DNA of 40,582 nucleotides from Bradymonadales bacterium (GCA_016931535.1 JAFGEP010000137.1:1-40582), one strand, 5' to 3'; positions 1 to 8,695 are shown, numbered from the stretch's first letter. Program-made: numbers and translations. The notes: generated by a model not told the origin, from the letters alone.

Positions 1-52
1 GATGGGAAAACCGCATGCTAGAAAGAGCCAGAGAAGAGCTTGACGAGATAAT

Positions 53-112
53 CCACCAATCGACGACTTGACCCCTCATGACGCCCACCAATCGACGACT
101 TGACCCCTCATG
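53..112. repeat. Two-copy 28-bp direct repeat
   Basis: A 28-bp unit beginning CCACCAATCGACGACTTGAC occurs at 53-80 and again, identically, at 85-112, separated by 4 bp (period 32). It lies just beyond the 3' end of the minus-strand hydrolase gene. The 4-bp spacing is too short for a CRISPR spacer. Further copies could lie to the left of the window. The function is unknown; a protein-binding site or a fragment of a dispersed repeat is possible. Confidence 0.85.
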
Positions 113-115
113 GCG

Positions 116-676
116 TTATTTCAGAACCTCCAGCATCCGCTTGAAGTGGTCGCCGCCGGCCTTTCCCAGGCGCTGAAAGACCAGGGACTCGGTGTTGGTC
201 ACGATGGCTCCGGCCCGCTCCAGCAGCGACAGACCATTCTGCCAGTGGTCGTGGGAACGGCTGGCTACCGCATCTGCGGGCACGAAAACCCGGAAGCCGA
301 AGCCCAACAGGTCGATGGCGGTCAACAGGATGCAGATATGGGTCTCGATCCCGGTCAAGATCACATCCTCGGGAAGTCTGCGGACCACCTGCTCCTGGAA
401 GTCGGGGTTATGGCAGGCGGAGAACTCGGTCTTGACCACCCTCGGGCAACCTTCCAGAAGCGGGTGCAATGCCGGGATGGTGGCCTTGAGCCCCCGCGGG
501 TAGTGCTCGGTGTAGAACACCGGCATCTCGTAGATGGAAGCCAGCTCCAGCAGCACCCGGTTGGACTTCACCAGCCGCTGTCCGGCAGATTCGGGAATGG
601 CCGCCAACAGCCCTTCCTGGATATCGATGACGACCAGCGCCGTCCGATCCGTTCTGGGAAACAAGGTCTGGTCCAT
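116..676 (-). CDS. Isochorismatase-family cysteine hydrolase
   Basis: A 186-residue cytoplasmic protein with the whole isochorismatase/nicotinamidase (YcaC-like) fold. The expected catalytic triad is visible: Asp18 in VVIDIQ, Lys82 in VVKTEF and Cys115 in GIETHIC, the last just after the usual cis-peptide region. Members hydrolyse amide, imide or vinyl-ether bonds in small molecules, but the substrate cannot be read from the sequence. The ATG has GGAGG directly upstream with short spacing. It is 117 bp downstream of a metallopeptidase-like lipoprotein gene on the same strand, and no pathway genes are nearby. The length is normal for the family and nothing looks broken. Confidence 0.88.
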   Translation of the reverse strand: MDQTLFPRTDRTALVVIDIQEGLLAAIPESAGQRLVKSNRVLLELASIYEMPVFYTEHYPRGLKATIPALHPLLEGCPRVVKTEFSACHNPDFQEQVVRRLPEDVILTGIETHICILLTAIDLLGFGFRVFVPADAVASRSHDHWQNGLSLLERAGAIVTNTESLVFQRLGKAGGDHFKRMLEVLK

Positions 677-793
677 GGTCCTCCGCTATGGCTGCAGCCT
701 GGGCGAACAGTGCAGATCCGATCCCCATCGCGCCCGCGTTCACGAAACCTCCCCTCTCCGCCTGCCGCTCCATTCTGGCTGATCCAGCGGCGG

Positions 794-2185
794 TCAGGGA
801 CAGTCCGGTGGCTGGGAGAAGTCAAACGGGTACTCCACCTCCTCGACGATCTGCCGGAGAGGCTGATCCTCCTCCAGAAGGCAGCGGGCAGCCTCGATGA
901 AGTCGGCCAGGTCTGCCCCTGCAACGCCCAGGTCCAGCCGGTCGGTCGCCAGCAGGGCCTGAAACAGGGTCCCGGCCAACAGGCCGTTGCCGCTCAACAG
1001 GTCGAACGGTTCTGCGGCGGAGTACTCGTCAAACAGGTCCCACATCACGGTGGTCACCAGGATCTCGGAGACCAGCCCGTTGATCGCTCCGTTGCTGGTA
1101 CCCAGGTACTCCTCCGGCAGGGTCTCGTGCTCCCGGAACTTCCATCCTGATGTCAGGTAGTCCTGGTAGGTGGGCGACTGGCGGACCCAGCAGGAGAAGA
1201 AGGTCGCGAACCCTTCCGAGTAGGCCAGCAGGGGGTTGGTGGGTGAGCCGTCGTGCTCGCCTCCCGGCGTGTCCTGGATGCTCAGGTGCTCCTGGACGAA
1301 GTGGCCCAGCTCGTGGAGGATGATGTCGTCATCGTAGCCGTCCGGATCTTCGGTCGATCCTTGCAGGTCGATGAAATCGAGGTAGTAGCAGGTGCCGCAG
1401 GGAGAGGGTTTGCCGTCCTCCCAGAGCACGGTCAGCTGGGGGAGGTCGGTTCCAGAATCCGGCATGATGGACACCAAGAAATCCAGGCCACCGCTGGCGA
1501 CGTCCAGGATGTTGAAAGCAGGGGCCACCTGGTCCCCCTGGATGGCGATCTCCATCTCGACCGGCGAATCCTCGGCCGAAGCCAGCAGGTAGCCTTCCTC
1601 GATGAACTGGTAGACCCTCCCTCGCGAGCGATTGACAACCGACAGGCTGTAGCGAGGGCGAGACACCTCGGAGAGGACGCGGAGCTGGACCAGGTTCTCG
1701 GTCAAGGGGGCAGGATCGAAGGCAAAATGGCCCTGCTCGTCGGTGTCGGTGATGCCCAGGATGACGTTGTCCGGCATCCGCACCAGGTTCAGCCTGGCGA
1801 ACGGCAGCGGGAGCTGCACGGTCTCCTCGGCGAACCCATCCGGACCGTAGGGGTGGTCCTGGTAGGTGACCGTCCCGGTCACCACCACGGTCGACGGCAT
1901 GTCATCCGGGTTTCCATCGCCCGCGCCATCGGCCTGGATGTCACCATCCTCCCCATCCGGTCGAAACAGACCGTCCAGAGGGAGGTCACCGGCGTCGGTC
2001 TGGATGTCCGGTTCCATCTCTCCAGGTCGCCGGCCGGAGCCACCGCCATCGACCTGGCCGAGACAGCCCAGGGCCAGGATGGCGAGCATCCCAGAGATCC
2101 CCAGGCCACCGAGGGTAGTGGCGAGATTACGGATCAGTGAAGGCGGTGTGTCGGGGCGTCCGGGAGATGAGGAAGGTTTGGCCAT
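794..2185 (-). CDS. Putative HExxH metallopeptidase lipoprotein
   Basis: A 463-residue protein starting at the ATG at 2185; the open frame runs further upstream, but that part crosses the dksA terminator. A type II signal peptide ends in LALG-Cys41, followed by a Gly/Asp/Pro-rich linker (about 42-98), so it is probably lipid-anchored outside the cytoplasm. Residues about 100-175 resemble a carboxypeptidase-regulatory-like beta-sandwich. HELGH at 291-295 followed by Glu324 in YSEGFA has the geometry of a gluzincin-type zinc peptidase (two His plus a downstream Glu). The motif is seen directly; peptidase activity is inferred and no family could be named with certainty. Cys pairs in the second half suggest disulfides. 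Confidence 0.7.
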   Translation of the reverse strand: MAKPSSSPGRPDTPPSLIRNLATTLGGLGISGMLAILALGCLGQVDGGGSGRRPGEMEPDIQTDAGDLPLDGLFRPDGEDGDIQADGAGDGNPDDMPSTVVVTGTVTYQDHPYGPDGFAEETVQLPLPFARLNLVRMPDNVILGITDTDEQGHFAFDPAPLTENLVQLRVLSEVSRPRYSLSVVNRSRGRVYQFIEEGYLLASAEDSPVEMEIAIQGDQVAPAFNILDVASGGLDFLVSIMPDSGTDLPQLTVLWEDGKPSPCGTCYYLDFIDLQGSTEDPDGYDDDIILHELGHFVQEHLSIQDTPGGEHDGSPTNPLLAYSEGFATFFSCWVRQSPTYQDYLTSGWKFREHETLPEEYLGTSNGAINGLVSEILVTTVMWDLFDEYSAAEPFDLLSGNGLLAGTLFQALLATDRLDLGVAGADLADFIEAARCLLEEDQPLRQIVEEVEYPFDFSQPPDCP

Positions 2186-2203
2186 GGCACCCGCCGGCAA
2201 GCG

Positions 2204-2240
2204 GAAACGAAAAACGAGGCCGCTCGGTCGGAGCGGCCTC
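2204..2240 (-). terminator. Rho-independent terminator of dksA
   Basis: A perfect 10-bp stem (GAGGCCGCTC, 2216-2225, with GAGCGGCCTC, 2231-2240) has a 5-nt loop. On the minus strand it is followed by GTTTTTCGTTTCC. It sits 53 bp past the dksA stop codon and separates dksA from the lipoprotein gene downstream, which therefore needs its own promoter or read-through. Confidence 0.9.
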
Positions 2241-2292
2241 GGCAAGGGGGCACAGGAGGTCGACGGACGGGTCAACGGCCGAAAGGAGCCCA

Positions 2293-2655
2293 TCAGACGT
2301 AGGCTTTCTCGCGGCGTTCCTGCTCTTCCTTGCAGTTGATGCACAAGGTGGTGACCGGACGGGCGCGCAGGCGGGAGAGTCCGATCTTGCCGCCACACTC
2401 CTCGCAGATTCCGTATTCGCCATCCTTGATGCGCTGCAGCGCCAGCTCGATCTTGTCGAGCAGGAGCCGCTCTCTGCCCCGCAGGCGCAGGGAGAGGTTC
2501 TGTTCATAGACCGAGGAGGCCATGTCCATCTCGTCGGGCAGGTCATCGTTGGACAGCTCGATCTCGGTCTTGAGCGTCCGCTTGGCGTTCTCGATGATCC
2601 GCGAGCGCTGGGCCTCCAATATGGCCTTGAACTCATCCAGCTGTTTCTTATTCAA
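2293..2655 (-). CDS. dksA: DksA/TraR-family RNA polymerase-binding factor
   Basis: A 120-residue protein with an N-terminal coiled-coil region and a C-terminal C4 zinc finger (CEEC, then C-INC about 20 residues later). The family binds in the RNA polymerase secondary channel and, with ppGpp, adjusts transcription of rRNA and amino-acid genes. The DDLPDEMDMA stretch lies where the coiled-coil tip acidic residues are expected. The start codon is TTG, chosen because GGGGAGGA lies just upstream and the MNKKQLDEF-type N terminus fits the family. The gene ends in a strong intrinsic terminator, so it is probably transcribed alone. Length is close to that of short DksA-like proteins, slightly under E. 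coli DksA (151). Confidence 0.9.
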   Translation of the reverse strand: MNKKQLDEFKAILEAQRSRIIENAKRTLKTEIELSNDDLPDEMDMASSVYEQNLSLRLRGRERLLLDKIELALQRIKDGEYGICEECGGKIGLSRLRARPVTTLCINCKEEQERREKAYV

Positions 2656-2788
2656 GGCTTCCTCCCCAAGGACAACCGCCGATTGCGGCGCGGGTGGTTA
2701 CTGTTGCTCCAGGTGGCCCGGTGACCAGACCCGGAGCGATGCCGGGCAAACACCAAGGAAGATACCGTATCGACCGGTTTTGGTGAAG

Positions 2789-3748
2789 TCAATCCATATT
2801 TTCAACACGCCTCCTCCGGCAGAGGCCCGCCAGCAGCCCGATCGACAGCAGCAACCAGGTCGTACGCTGCCGGCTGGTCCGCAAGGAGATGCGGCCACTT
2901 GTCGTACAGGACGGCAGCTCGCTCAGCACCACCGAAGTCAAGATCACCTTCAGGTCGAGGTCCGAAAAAAGCGCAAGGGGATCCACCACCACCCGCTCAA
3001 AACCGGGGGCGGTGACCACCAGCCGATAGCTCCCGGGTGGACAGCGCTCGAACTGGAACCGGCCTCCCTCATCTGTCTGCTGCTCCCGGGGCTCAGAAGC
3101 CTCGGAACCCTGGAACAAAACCTGGGCGCCCAAGACCGGCTCGAGGCCGTCGCCCACCGTACCGGTCAGCCGGTGCTCTCCGGCGGCCTGGAGCTCCACA
3201 TCCAGGCGGTCCATTCCCCGGACGGCCAGCGTGACCTCCGCCGCCAGATATCCCTCGCGCTCGAAACGCACGGTCGACGGTTCGTTCTGGCCCAGATCGA
3301 GCAGATACCAACCCTCCTCGTCGGTCTGGGTGGACCGATCGGCAAAGGTCACGGTCGATCCCTGGAGCGGATCGGCGGGGTTTTCCAGCAAGAGGTGACC
3401 GGTGAGAAGCGCTGCCGGCTCCATGGCGATCACCAGGTGAAGATCCTCCTGCTCGACCTCCACCGACACCGTCTTGTCCCTGAGGTCCTCCCGGAGCAAC
3501 AGCAGGTCGTAGGGACCGCTCGGTAGCGGAGGCAGGCCGAACGATCCTTCTGCGTCGGTAGTGGTGTAGAGCCCCGAGTCGACCACCAGCACCGCGATCC
3601 CTGCCGGTCTCATTCCCGTTGGAACCGACACCTGTCCGGACAGCTCGTAACCGGATGGCTCGTCGGACACCTCGGGCCGCACGGCAGCGACCGCCCCGGA
3701 CAACACCAGGGAGATGGTGAGGATGCAAAGGGGTGCGATCCGTCTCAT
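2789..3748 (-). CDS. Secreted protein with three carboxypeptidase-regulatory-like domains
   Basis: A 319-residue protein with a Sec signal peptide (about 1-22, cleavage near AVAA). Three consecutive beta-sandwich domains of the carboxypeptidase-regulatory-like type lie at about 35-108, 113-188 and 193-272, each with the typical G-x-V...T-D-x-x-G-x-F/Y...L-x-x-G-x-Y/x pattern. The C terminus has a short hydrophobic segment (about 297-309) followed by RRRR (311-314), with Cys281 before it. This resembles Gram-negative C-terminal sorting tails, though not a textbook match. The open frame extends far upstream, but only the ATG at 3748 gives a signal peptide, and AGGA lies upstream of it. The gene is divergent from htrA. 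The function is unknown; a surface scaffold is likely. Confidence 0.75.
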   Translation of the reverse strand: MRRIAPLCILTISLVLSGAVAAVRPEVSDEPSGYELSGQVSVPTGMRPAGIAVLVVDSGLYTTTDAEGSFGLPPLPSGPYDLLLLREDLRDKTVSVEVEQEDLHLVIAMEPAALLTGHLLLENPADPLQGSTVTFADRSTQTDEEGWYLLDLGQNEPSTVRFEREGYLAAEVTLAVRGMDRLDVELQAAGEHRLTGTVGDGLEPVLGAQVLFQGSEASEPREQQTDEGGRFQFERCPPGSYRLVVTAPGFERVVVDPLALFSDLDLKVILTSVVLSELPSCTTSGRISLRTSRQRTTWLLLSIGLLAGLCRRRRVENMD

Positions 3749-3876
3749 GCCGGTGTTCCTGCCGACAGAAGATAGCCCAAGGGGCGAAGAACCGACGCCT
3801 CGAAATACAGTAATGAGAAACGGCGGGCGGTACAACGGGCTTGTTCCGCCGGGAATGATCTGGAGCCGTCTCCTCG

Positions 3877-3906
3877 TTGACCATGTGCACCTCGAGCTGC
3901 TATTGC
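3877..3906 (+). promoter_or_regulatory. Candidate sigma70-type promoter for htrA
   Basis: TTGACC (3877-3882), an 18-bp gap and TATTGC (3901-3906) lie 31 bp before the htrA start. The -35 box matches five of six consensus bases, but the -10 box only three of six. The position between divergent genes is sensible. No experimental support is implied. Confidence 0.3.
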
Positions 3907-3937
3907 CGAGACGGATCCAACGCGAGGGACCACCATC

Positions 3938-5332
3938 ATGACAAAAGAGAGCCATCGCCTGAGTGCCGCGCTGTTCGTCTGCCTTGTCCTGTCGTTGTCG
4001 AGCGGGGTGGCTGCCGCCGAGCAGCGCCAGATATGGACCGAGCTGGAGCAACAGAACGAGCCGGTGGTGGGACCGATGCAGGTCGACACCATACGCAACC
4101 TGGTCGAGCGCCTGTCTCCCGCCGTGGTCAACATCACCGTGTCGGTCACCGCCTATGGCCCGGGAATCTTCAACTTCCAGACCGAGGGGCAGGGATCGGG
4201 GGTCATCATCGATCGGGAGGGCTACATCCTGTCCAACAACCATGTGATCGAAAACGCCCAGGCCATCCTGGTGCGGCTCCAGGACGGGCGGGAGTACCCC
4301 GCGACCGTGGTGGGACGGGATGAACGGACCGACGTGGCATTGCTCAAGATCGACACCGGCGGCGATCTGCCCGTGGCGCCCCTGGGAGACAGCGACCAGC
4401 TCCGGGTGGGGGACTGGGTGATCGCCATCGGCAACTCGCTGGGGCTCGACTTCACCGTGACCAGCGGGATCGTCTCGGCCCTGGGTCGCCGGGGGATCCA
4501 CCCGGACAATCGTGATCTCTACGAGGATTTCATCCAGACCGATGCCTCCATCAACCCGGGAAACTCGGGGGGTCCGTTGATCAACCTGAGGGGAGAGGTG
4601 ATCGGCATCAACACCGCCATCAACCGGCTGGGTCAGGGGATCGGATTTGCCATCCCCATCAACATGGTAAAGGTCCTGATCCCTCAGCTCCTGGAAACGG
4701 GCACGGTGCGGCGCAGCTGCATCGGCGTGAGCATCCAGCCGATGTCGCAGGAGCTGGCCATGAGCTACGGGCTCGATCGACCGCAGGGTGCGCTGGTGGT
4801 GCACGTCAACCCGGGAGGACCGGCGGAGCGGGCGGGCTTGCAGCCAGGGGATGTGATCCTGCGGTTCGGCGAGGAGGAGATCACCCAATCGGAGGTGCTG
4901 CCCTGGCTGGCGAGCATCGGAGGGGTGGGAAACGAGGTGGAGCTGGAGCTCATCCGCGGGGGGCAGCGCCAGACCGTCACCGTGACCCTGGGTGAGCTTC
5001 CCTGCATGGAGACGCCGGCCTCACCGGTGGTCACGCGGTCCACTGGCGGGGAGGAAGCGCTGGGGATCCACGTGACCGAGCTGGATCCCAGCACCAGAGA
5101 AAGCCTGCGGATCCCGGCCGGTACGGGGGTGGTGGTGGAGGAGATCGGCTCGGGGAGCCCGGCACAGGGGTCGGGGTTGCGTGTCGGCGATGTCATCATC
5201 GAGGTGGGTTCCACCCCGGTCACCAGCCCGGAGCAGTTCAGCTCGCAGCTTTCGCGATTACGCAGGGGGGACATCCTGCGGCTGCGCATCCGCCGGGGTC
5301 ACTCCTGGGTGTTTCTGGCCTTCACCATCTAG
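3938..5332 (+). CDS. DegP/HtrA-family periplasmic serine protease
   Basis: A 464-residue secreted protease with a signal peptide (about 1-26), a trypsin-like domain and two PDZ domains (about 258-350 and 373-460). The catalytic triad is present: His102 (NNHVI), Asp132 (RTDVALLK) and Ser210 (NPGNSGGP). HtrA proteins degrade or chaperone misfolded envelope proteins, and the PDZ domains bind exposed C termini. The two-PDZ layout is that of DegP/DegQ/MucD rather than DegS, and there is no membrane anchor beyond the signal peptide. GAGGGA precedes the ATG. The gene is transcribed away from the carboxypeptidase-regulatory-like surface protein gene and is convergent with priA. The exact paralogue cannot be assigned, so no symbol is given. 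Confidence 0.93.
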   Translation: MTKESHRLSAALFVCLVLSLSSGVAAAEQRQIWTELEQQNEPVVGPMQVDTIRNLVERLSPAVVNITVSVTAYGPGIFNFQTEGQGSGVIIDREGYILSNNHVIENAQAILVRLQDGREYPATVVGRDERTDVALLKIDTGGDLPVAPLGDSDQLRVGDWVIAIGNSLGLDFTVTSGIVSALGRRGIHPDNRDLYEDFIQTDASINPGNSGGPLINLRGEVIGINTAINRLGQGIGFAIPINMVKVLIPQLLETGTVRRSCIGVSIQPMSQELAMSYGLDRPQGALVVHVNPGGPAERAGLQPGDVILRFGEEEITQSEVLPWLASIGGVGNEVELELIRGGQRQTVTVTLGELPCMETPASPVVTRSTGGEEALGIHVTELDPSTRESLRIPAGTGVVVEEIGSGSPAQGSGLRVGDVIIEVGSTPVTSPEQFSSQLSRLRRGDILRLRIRRGHSWVFLAFTI

Positions 5333-5485
5333 AGCCAGGAAGGGCTCGACTGGTCATCCTCTGTGACGCCGGCCTCACAATCGTTCCGTTCGGTCGCCGC
5401 CGTGGCGCAGGTCCCGATGGGACGAAGTCCGGACATCCCCCGAGACGCCCTTTTGTCGACCAAGGCCAGGGGGGCTCCTGCCAGC

Positions 5486-7993
5486 CTACATTAGCTGCAT
5501 CGGATCGACATCGACGATCACCTGTACCGCCTTCCCCGCCACATCGAACCCGACCTGGCTCAACAGCCTGGCCACGAAACGCCGCAAGGTGGACCGGCTG
5601 GAGGAGCGGATGAGCATCTGCCAGCGGTGGCGACCCTTGAGCATGGCCAACGGCGCCTCCACCGGCCCCAGGATCGTCACCTGCCCCTGGTCCGTCTCGC
5701 TCTCCAAGAGGCGTCCCAGGATGCGGCGGGCCTCCAGGCGGTATCGCTCAGCCACGGTCTGGAGGGCTTCGAGATCGGCGCTTTCGAACCGCAAACCGAC
5801 CAGGTAGCCGAAGGGGGGGTAGCCCAGCTGGCGACGGGTGGACATCTCGAAGGCGGCGAAGGCCTGGTAGTCCTGGCGAGCGGCCGCCTGGATGACGGGG
5901 TTGTCGGGCAGATAGGTCTGGATGATCACCCGCCCCGGGGTGTCCCGCCGGCCAGCGCGGCCCGAGACCTGGGTGAGGAGCTGGAAGGTCCGCTCGCCGG
6001 AGCGGAAGTCGGGAATTCGCAAGGACAGGTCGGCCATGACGACCCCCACCAGGTTCACGTTGGGGAAGTCGTGTCCCTTGGTGACCATCTGGGTGCCGAC
6101 CAGCACATCGGCCTGGCCGCTGGCGAAGTGCCTGATGATCTGGCGGATGTTCTTGGCGGTGGCGGTGTCCCGGTCCAGTCGGGCCACCCGGAAGCCTTCC
6201 AGCTCGTCCGCGATCCGGTCGGCGAGCTTCTCGGTGCCGGTCCCCAGGTAGACCCACTCCGGGCTGGCACAGGTGGGGCAGAGGGGGGGCAGCGCCATGG
6301 AGAAGTCACAGTAGTGGCAGCGAAGCTGGTCGGCGCGTCGGTGGTAGGTCAGCGTGATCTCGCAGTGGGGGCATTTCCAGTCGTGACCGCAGCTCTGGCA
6401 GACCACAGCCGGCGAGTGCCCTCTCCGGTTGAGGAACAGGATGGCTTGCTGCCCCCCCTGCACCACCTCCACCAGGGCCTGGCGCAGAGGGCCGGAGAGG
6501 ATGGGAGGCCTGCCCTGGGCGTCGGGCGGAACCTGCCTCAGGTCCACGATCTCGACGGTGGGAAGGGGTTGGCCGGTGGGGCGGGAGCGCAGGACCAGCA
6601 GCCGGCTTTTCCCCTGCTCCGCCCGGTGGTACGACTCCAGGCTGGGCGTGGCGCTGCCCAGCACCACGACCGCCTTCTCCAGCTGGCCCCGAACCATGGC
6701 CAGGTCCCGCGCGTGGTAACGCACCCCGGAGTCCTGCTTGAAGGAGCCGTCGTGCTCCTCGTCCACCACCACGATCCCCAGGTTGGGAAAGGGAGCGAAG
6801 ATGACCGAACGGGCCCCGATGGCCACCTGGACCTCCCCCCGGCGGATCCGGCGCCACTGGTCGAACCGCTCCCCCTGGGTGAGGGCGCTGTGCAGCACCG
6901 CCACCTGGTCGCCGAATCGAGAGCGGAAGATGCGGACCAGCTGGGGGGTCAGGGCGATCTCCGGGAGCAGGAGGATGGCGGTGCGTCCGACGCGCGCCGC
7001 CGCGGCGATGCTCTCCAGGTAGACCTCGGTCTTGCCGCTTCCGGTGATGCCGTGAAGCACCGCGCTGCGGTAGGCGTCAAAAAGGCCATCCCCCACGATT
7101 TCGGCGATGGCCGCCTGCTGCTCGTCGGTCAGCTGGACCCGATCCGGCTCGGGTGGCAGCTGATCCTCAGCAAACGGGTCGCGGTAGCGCTCTTCGGTGG
7201 CCTCTTCGACCCAGCCCCGTTCGACCAGGGAGTGGATGGTCTGCAGGGAGGCCCCGGTCAAACGGCGGATCTCGGCCAGCTCCACCCGTTTCCGGCCCTC
7301 CAGGAGGTCCAGCACCTCCCGCTGCTTGCGGCCGATGCGGCTGGCAGAGGGGGGCTCCATCAGCTTCTCGAGGAAATGGACCAGCTGGACTCCGCGATGG
7401 CTGTCTGGCACCACCACCTCCAGCGCCACCAGCCCCTTCTCCTCCAGCGCCGACAGCCGGGCGTAGGTCAGCCGTTTCACCTCGCGACGAAGCGCCTGGT
7501 CAGCGATCGGCCTTGACCGTCCAGCCAGCAGCTCCAGCACCGACCGCGCGATCGGGTCGGGAAGCAGATCGTTTTGCAGGCAACGCAACCCGAAGGGGGT
7601 GGCCTTGACCGTGCGCTTTCCGGGCGTCCGCAGCTCCTGAGGTAGCATGAGCCGCAGCGCCTCCCCCCAGGGGGCGAAGTAGTAGCGGGCCATCCAGTCC
7701 AGAAGGCGGATGAGCGGCTCCGGCAAGGCGGGCTCCGCCTCCAGGAGGTCCAGTACCGCCTGGATCGCGGTAGTACCGGCCAGCTTCTCGTCCGGCCGCT
7801 GGTGAAGCGCCAGGGCCACACCGGTGCGAGGCCTGCCCCGAAAAGGGACCAACAGCCGCTGGCCCGGCTGGATCCGCTGCACCAGGGGGTCCGGTATGGC
7901 ATAGGTGAAGGTGGAACGCACCGGCAGATCGACCACCACCTCCACGTAGCGCGGGGGTTCGGACGGCTCGACATCTCTGGTGGATCCGGTCAT
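5486..7993 (-). CDS. priA: Primosomal protein N' (replication restart helicase PriA)
   Basis: An 835-residue helicase that reloads the replisome at stalled forks. The N-terminal DNA-binding region (about 1-290) precedes the motor domain with Walker A GITGSGKT (315-322) and DEEH (411-414). The family's zinc-binding insertion is complete, with eight cysteines (532, 535, 541, 544, 559, 562, 572, 575). Motifs V and VI (VGTQMVTKGHDFPNV and QVSGRAGRRD) follow. It begins 18 bp after the stop of the upstream secreted-protein gene, with GGAG about 12 bp before the ATG, and is the last gene of the polA-galU cluster. Length is slightly above E. coli PriA (732). A 629-residue antisense frame over it is a high-GC shadow. 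Confidence 0.95.
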   Translation of the reverse strand: MTGSTRDVEPSEPPRYVEVVVDLPVRSTFTYAIPDPLVQRIQPGQRLLVPFRGRPRTGVALALHQRPDEKLAGTTAIQAVLDLLEAEPALPEPLIRLLDWMARYYFAPWGEALRLMLPQELRTPGKRTVKATPFGLRCLQNDLLPDPIARSVLELLAGRSRPIADQALRREVKRLTYARLSALEEKGLVALEVVVPDSHRGVQLVHFLEKLMEPPSASRIGRKQREVLDLLEGRKRVELAEIRRLTGASLQTIHSLVERGWVEEATEERYRDPFAEDQLPPEPDRVQLTDEQQAAIAEIVGDGLFDAYRSAVLHGITGSGKTEVYLESIAAAARVGRTAILLLPEIALTPQLVRIFRSRFGDQVAVLHSALTQGERFDQWRRIRRGEVQVAIGARSVIFAPFPNLGIVVVDEEHDGSFKQDSGVRYHARDLAMVRGQLEKAVVVLGSATPSLESYHRAEQGKSRLLVLRSRPTGQPLPTVEIVDLRQVPPDAQGRPPILSGPLRQALVEVVQGGQQAILFLNRRGHSPAVVCQSCGHDWKCPHCEITLTYHRRADQLRCHYCDFSMALPPLCPTCASPEWVYLGTGTEKLADRIADELEGFRVARLDRDTATAKNIRQIIRHFASGQADVLVGTQMVTKGHDFPNVNLVGVVMADLSLRIPDFRSGERTFQLLTQVSGRAGRRDTPGRVIIQTYLPDNPVIQAAARQDYQAFAAFEMSTRRQLGYPPFGYLVGLRFESADLEALQTVAERYRLEARRILGRLLESETDQGQVTILGPVEAPLAMLKGRHRWQMLIRSSSRSTLRRFVARLLSQVGFDVAGKAVQVIVDVDPMQLM

Positions 7994-8011
7994 GACCAGC
8001 GACTACTCCCA

Positions 8012-8695
8012 TCAGGCCGAAGAGACGCTCTCGAGTCGCAAGGTGAGCAGGGATCGCCCCTCGCGGGTGACGGTGATCAAGGCGGGCAGCCAACCTTGGG
8101 CCAGCGTATACTGCTCCATCTCCAGCCGATACACCCCCTCGGGCATGGGCAGCTCGATGCGCCGCAAGAGGAACGTATCCCGTTCCAGCACAATGCGCAC
8201 GGCAGGGGCCGACGTGGCAGCCCCCAGGATGACCACGACCGCCTGGTCGATCAGGGTGAGCCCGGCCACCTCCGGCTCGAAAGACCGCCCCATGGCAGCC
8301 AGCGCACCCGGCAGATCCTCCGCGGCCAGGGCGGCCCCAACCAGGCGGAGGACCGTGTCGGCATCCGGATCCCGCCAGTCCAGCGTCATCGAGGAGCTGC
8401 GAAGGGAAAGGATGGGGGGACGATCCCATGGCCGTTCGAGCCGGACCTCCACCTCCTGGAGCGGGCCATAGGTCAAACGGCCCTCGCCCACGACATCGCC
8501 GGGAAGCGACCGGGCGCGCTGGAGCTGGTCTGCGACCCGGCGGTAGGGGGGTAGCGGCCAGGCCGGCCACGAGGAGAGCAAGAGGAAAAATCCGACCGAC
8601 AGGCAGATCCATGGGCGGATCCCCCAACAGCCGGCTGCCCAGGTTGAGGTGCGGGGCCTGGCGGCCCGCGGCGCAGGCGTTGGGCTCCGGCTCAC
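8012..8695 (-). CDS. Putative secreted protein of unknown function
   Basis: A 227-residue protein whose GTG start overlaps the galU stop as GTGA, which implies translational coupling. A long n-region is followed by a hydrophobic segment (about 30-46) ending near PAWP, consistent with export. The mature part alternates short beta-like strands with the phrases GEGRLTYGPLQEVEVRLERP and LRLVGAALAAEDLPGALAAM. This is loosely reminiscent of LolA/LppX-type beta-sheet proteins that handle lipids, but that resemblance is weak and I would not assign it. There is no in-frame ATG before the hydrophobic segment. It lies between galU and priA. Confidence 0.65.
   Translation of the reverse strand: MSRSPTPAPRAARPRTSTWAAGCWGIRPWICLSVGFFLLLSSWPAWPLPPYRRVADQLQRARSLPGDVVGEGRLTYGPLQEVEVRLERPWDRPPILSLRSSSMTLDWRDPDADTVLRLVGAALAAEDLPGALAAMGRSFEPEVAGLTLIDQAVVVILGAATSAPAVRIVLERDTFLLRRIELPMPEGVYRLEMEQYTLAQGWLPALITVTREGRSLLTLRLESVSSA

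Noticed and set aside
53..112. Start of a CRISPR array
   Set aside because: The repeat length is right, but the spacing is 4 bp, there are only two copies and no cas gene is present.
110..1150. A 346-codon plus-strand frame at the left edge
   Set aside because: It crosses the isochorismatase-family gene and part of the lipoprotein gene on the other strand and looks like a shadow.
3749..4888. N-terminal extension of the carboxypeptidase-regulatory-like protein
   Set aside because: The open frame runs under the htrA gene with no coding signal. A good signal peptide starts at 3748.
5627..7516. A 629-codon plus-strand open frame antisense to priA
   Set aside because: It mirrors the GC-rich third-position bias of priA. 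PriA has all motifs on the minus strand, and this frame has no recognisable domain.
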